Assembly (NCBI GenBank): GCA_016861025.1
Contig: BOKO01000003.1
Location: 1 to 64,000, forward strand
Source: Chloroflexota bacterium
Lineage (GTDB): Bacteria > Chloroflexota > Anaerolineae > Caldilineales > Caldilineaceae
Length of the DNA stretch: 64,000 nucleotides
Direction of reading: 5' to 3'
Shown: positions 63,641-64,000 of the stretch, piece by piece
Position numbering within the stretch: the first letter of the stretch is position 1
Layout of the letters: every line of letters begins with the position of its first letter
Notes under the pieces: generated by a model
Seen by the model: the letters and a program-made list of their open reading frames with translations, nothing else
What the model was told of the DNA's origin: nothing
The model's database searches: none
Program-made: the position numbers and the translations under genes

Positions 63641-64000
63641 ATGCGGTTCATGTTGCAGCGAACGTTCCACTTTGAACCATTGCTCTGGAAAACTTCGTCT
63701 CGCTCGCGCGATGGCGTGCTGAATGGGCTTCTCTGGCTGGCGACCGCTGGATGGGTGGGGCTTTATGGCAGTTTGGCGTGGCTGCTGTGGCGCGATGGCG
63801 TCGCCGCATGGGGAATAACACACACGCTTCTGCTGACATGCAGCGTTGTGATAGGGGTGGCTGTTCTGCTGGGGTGGCGTTCGGCATTCATCAGGCGTTC
63901 ACTATCCAGGCGCCGTTGGAGGGCGCTGACCCTCGAGCAACTCATGGCGCTGACGCCCAACGAATTTGAGGAATATGTGGCCGATCGTCTCTTTACACAG
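63641..64000 (+). CDS. Start of a membrane-anchored Mrr-like restriction endonuclease (partial)
   Basis: Open from ATG 63641 to the window end, 120 codons. Two membrane helices (GLLWLATAGWVGLYGSLAWL and THTLLLTCSVVIGVAVLL) precede LTLEQLMALTPNEFEEYVAD, the opening of Mrr-type nuclease domains (TPxEFE). The catalytic D and ExK lie beyond the window. Related TM-Mrr proteins act in DNA defence or quality control; here it is inference. Confidence 0.65.
   Translation, partial: MRFMLQRTFHFEPLLWKTSSRSRDGVLNGLLWLATAGWVGLYGSLAWLLWRDGVAAWGITHTLLLTCSVVIGVAVLLGWRSAFIRRSLSRRRWRALTLEQLMALTPNEFEEYVADRLFTQ

Overview
The window is about 64 kb of high-GC bacterial DNA with roughly 47 intact or partial protein genes and four clear gene remnants. 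It most resembles a filamentous Chloroflexota genome of the Caldilinea or Anaerolineae kind. This rests on family content, not on any marker gene: very large STAND-type regulators with LuxR or SARP output domains, secreted beta-helix and FN3 proteins ending in a YLPxV tail, TM-linked serine hydrolases, an ABA4-like protein, DUF1680 glycosidases, and -10 boxes that sit close to ATG. No rRNA, tRNA, CRISPR array or intact transposase was recognised.

Layout. 1-2.1 kb: end of a Crp/Fnr regulator, a small cupin and a 12-TM haem-copper-like or NnrS-like membrane protein. 2.2-11.1 kb: a LuxR-type MalT-like (LAL) regulator, an anchored HExxH protein, a VapBC pair, then a 70-aa protein, a membrane S33 hydrolase and a membrane class C beta-lactamase-like hydrolase. 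11.1-27.8 kb: two giant BTAD/SARP STAND regulators, each preceded by a ~114-bp complex palindrome, with two large secreted repeat proteins and a decayed partial copy of one of them. 27.9-31.9 kb: lipoprotein serine hydrolase, frameshifted AAC(2')-like acetyltransferase, alpha/beta hydrolase and NarL response regulator (all minus), then a lone antitoxin. 32-37.2 kb: a small membrane protein and a 1493-aa secreted C25-type peptidase. 37.3-38.7 kb: a rearranged scar with a truncated sulfite-oxidase-like gene and a chimeric remnant. 38.6-43.4 kb: glycosyltransferase, then the operon CDP-alcohol phosphatidyltransferase, PTPMT1-like phosphatase, HisKA_3 sensor kinase. 43.5-50.4 kb: winged-helix protein, hydrolase, DmpA-type aminopeptidase, ECF S component, metallo-beta-lactamase protein, two membrane proteins and their likely TetR regulator. 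50.5-57.7 kb: an L-arabinoside uptake and cleavage operon (binding protein, two permeases, two beta-L-arabinofuranosidases). 58-62.5 kb: an unusual HTH-ATPase-receiver protein facing a hybrid kinase with a 65-bp tail-to-tail overlap, plus a metallo-beta-lactamase protein. 62.8-64 kb: methylmalonyl-CoA epimerase, a MIP18-type protein and the start of a membrane-anchored Mrr-like endonuclease.

The clearest functional units are the arabinoside operon, the phospholipid pair (synthase plus PTPMT1-like phosphatase) coupled to a sensor kinase, and a putative regulon of the first LAL regulator marked by two copies of CCTATCCGCAGRTAGG, each exactly 22 nt upstream of a TAnACT -10 box. The most interesting less-explained signals are that regulon, the complex palindromes before both SARP regulators, the YLPxV C-terminal tail, the HTH-ATPase-receiver protein, a receiver domain with Glu at the phosphorylation site, and the scars of duplication and recombination.
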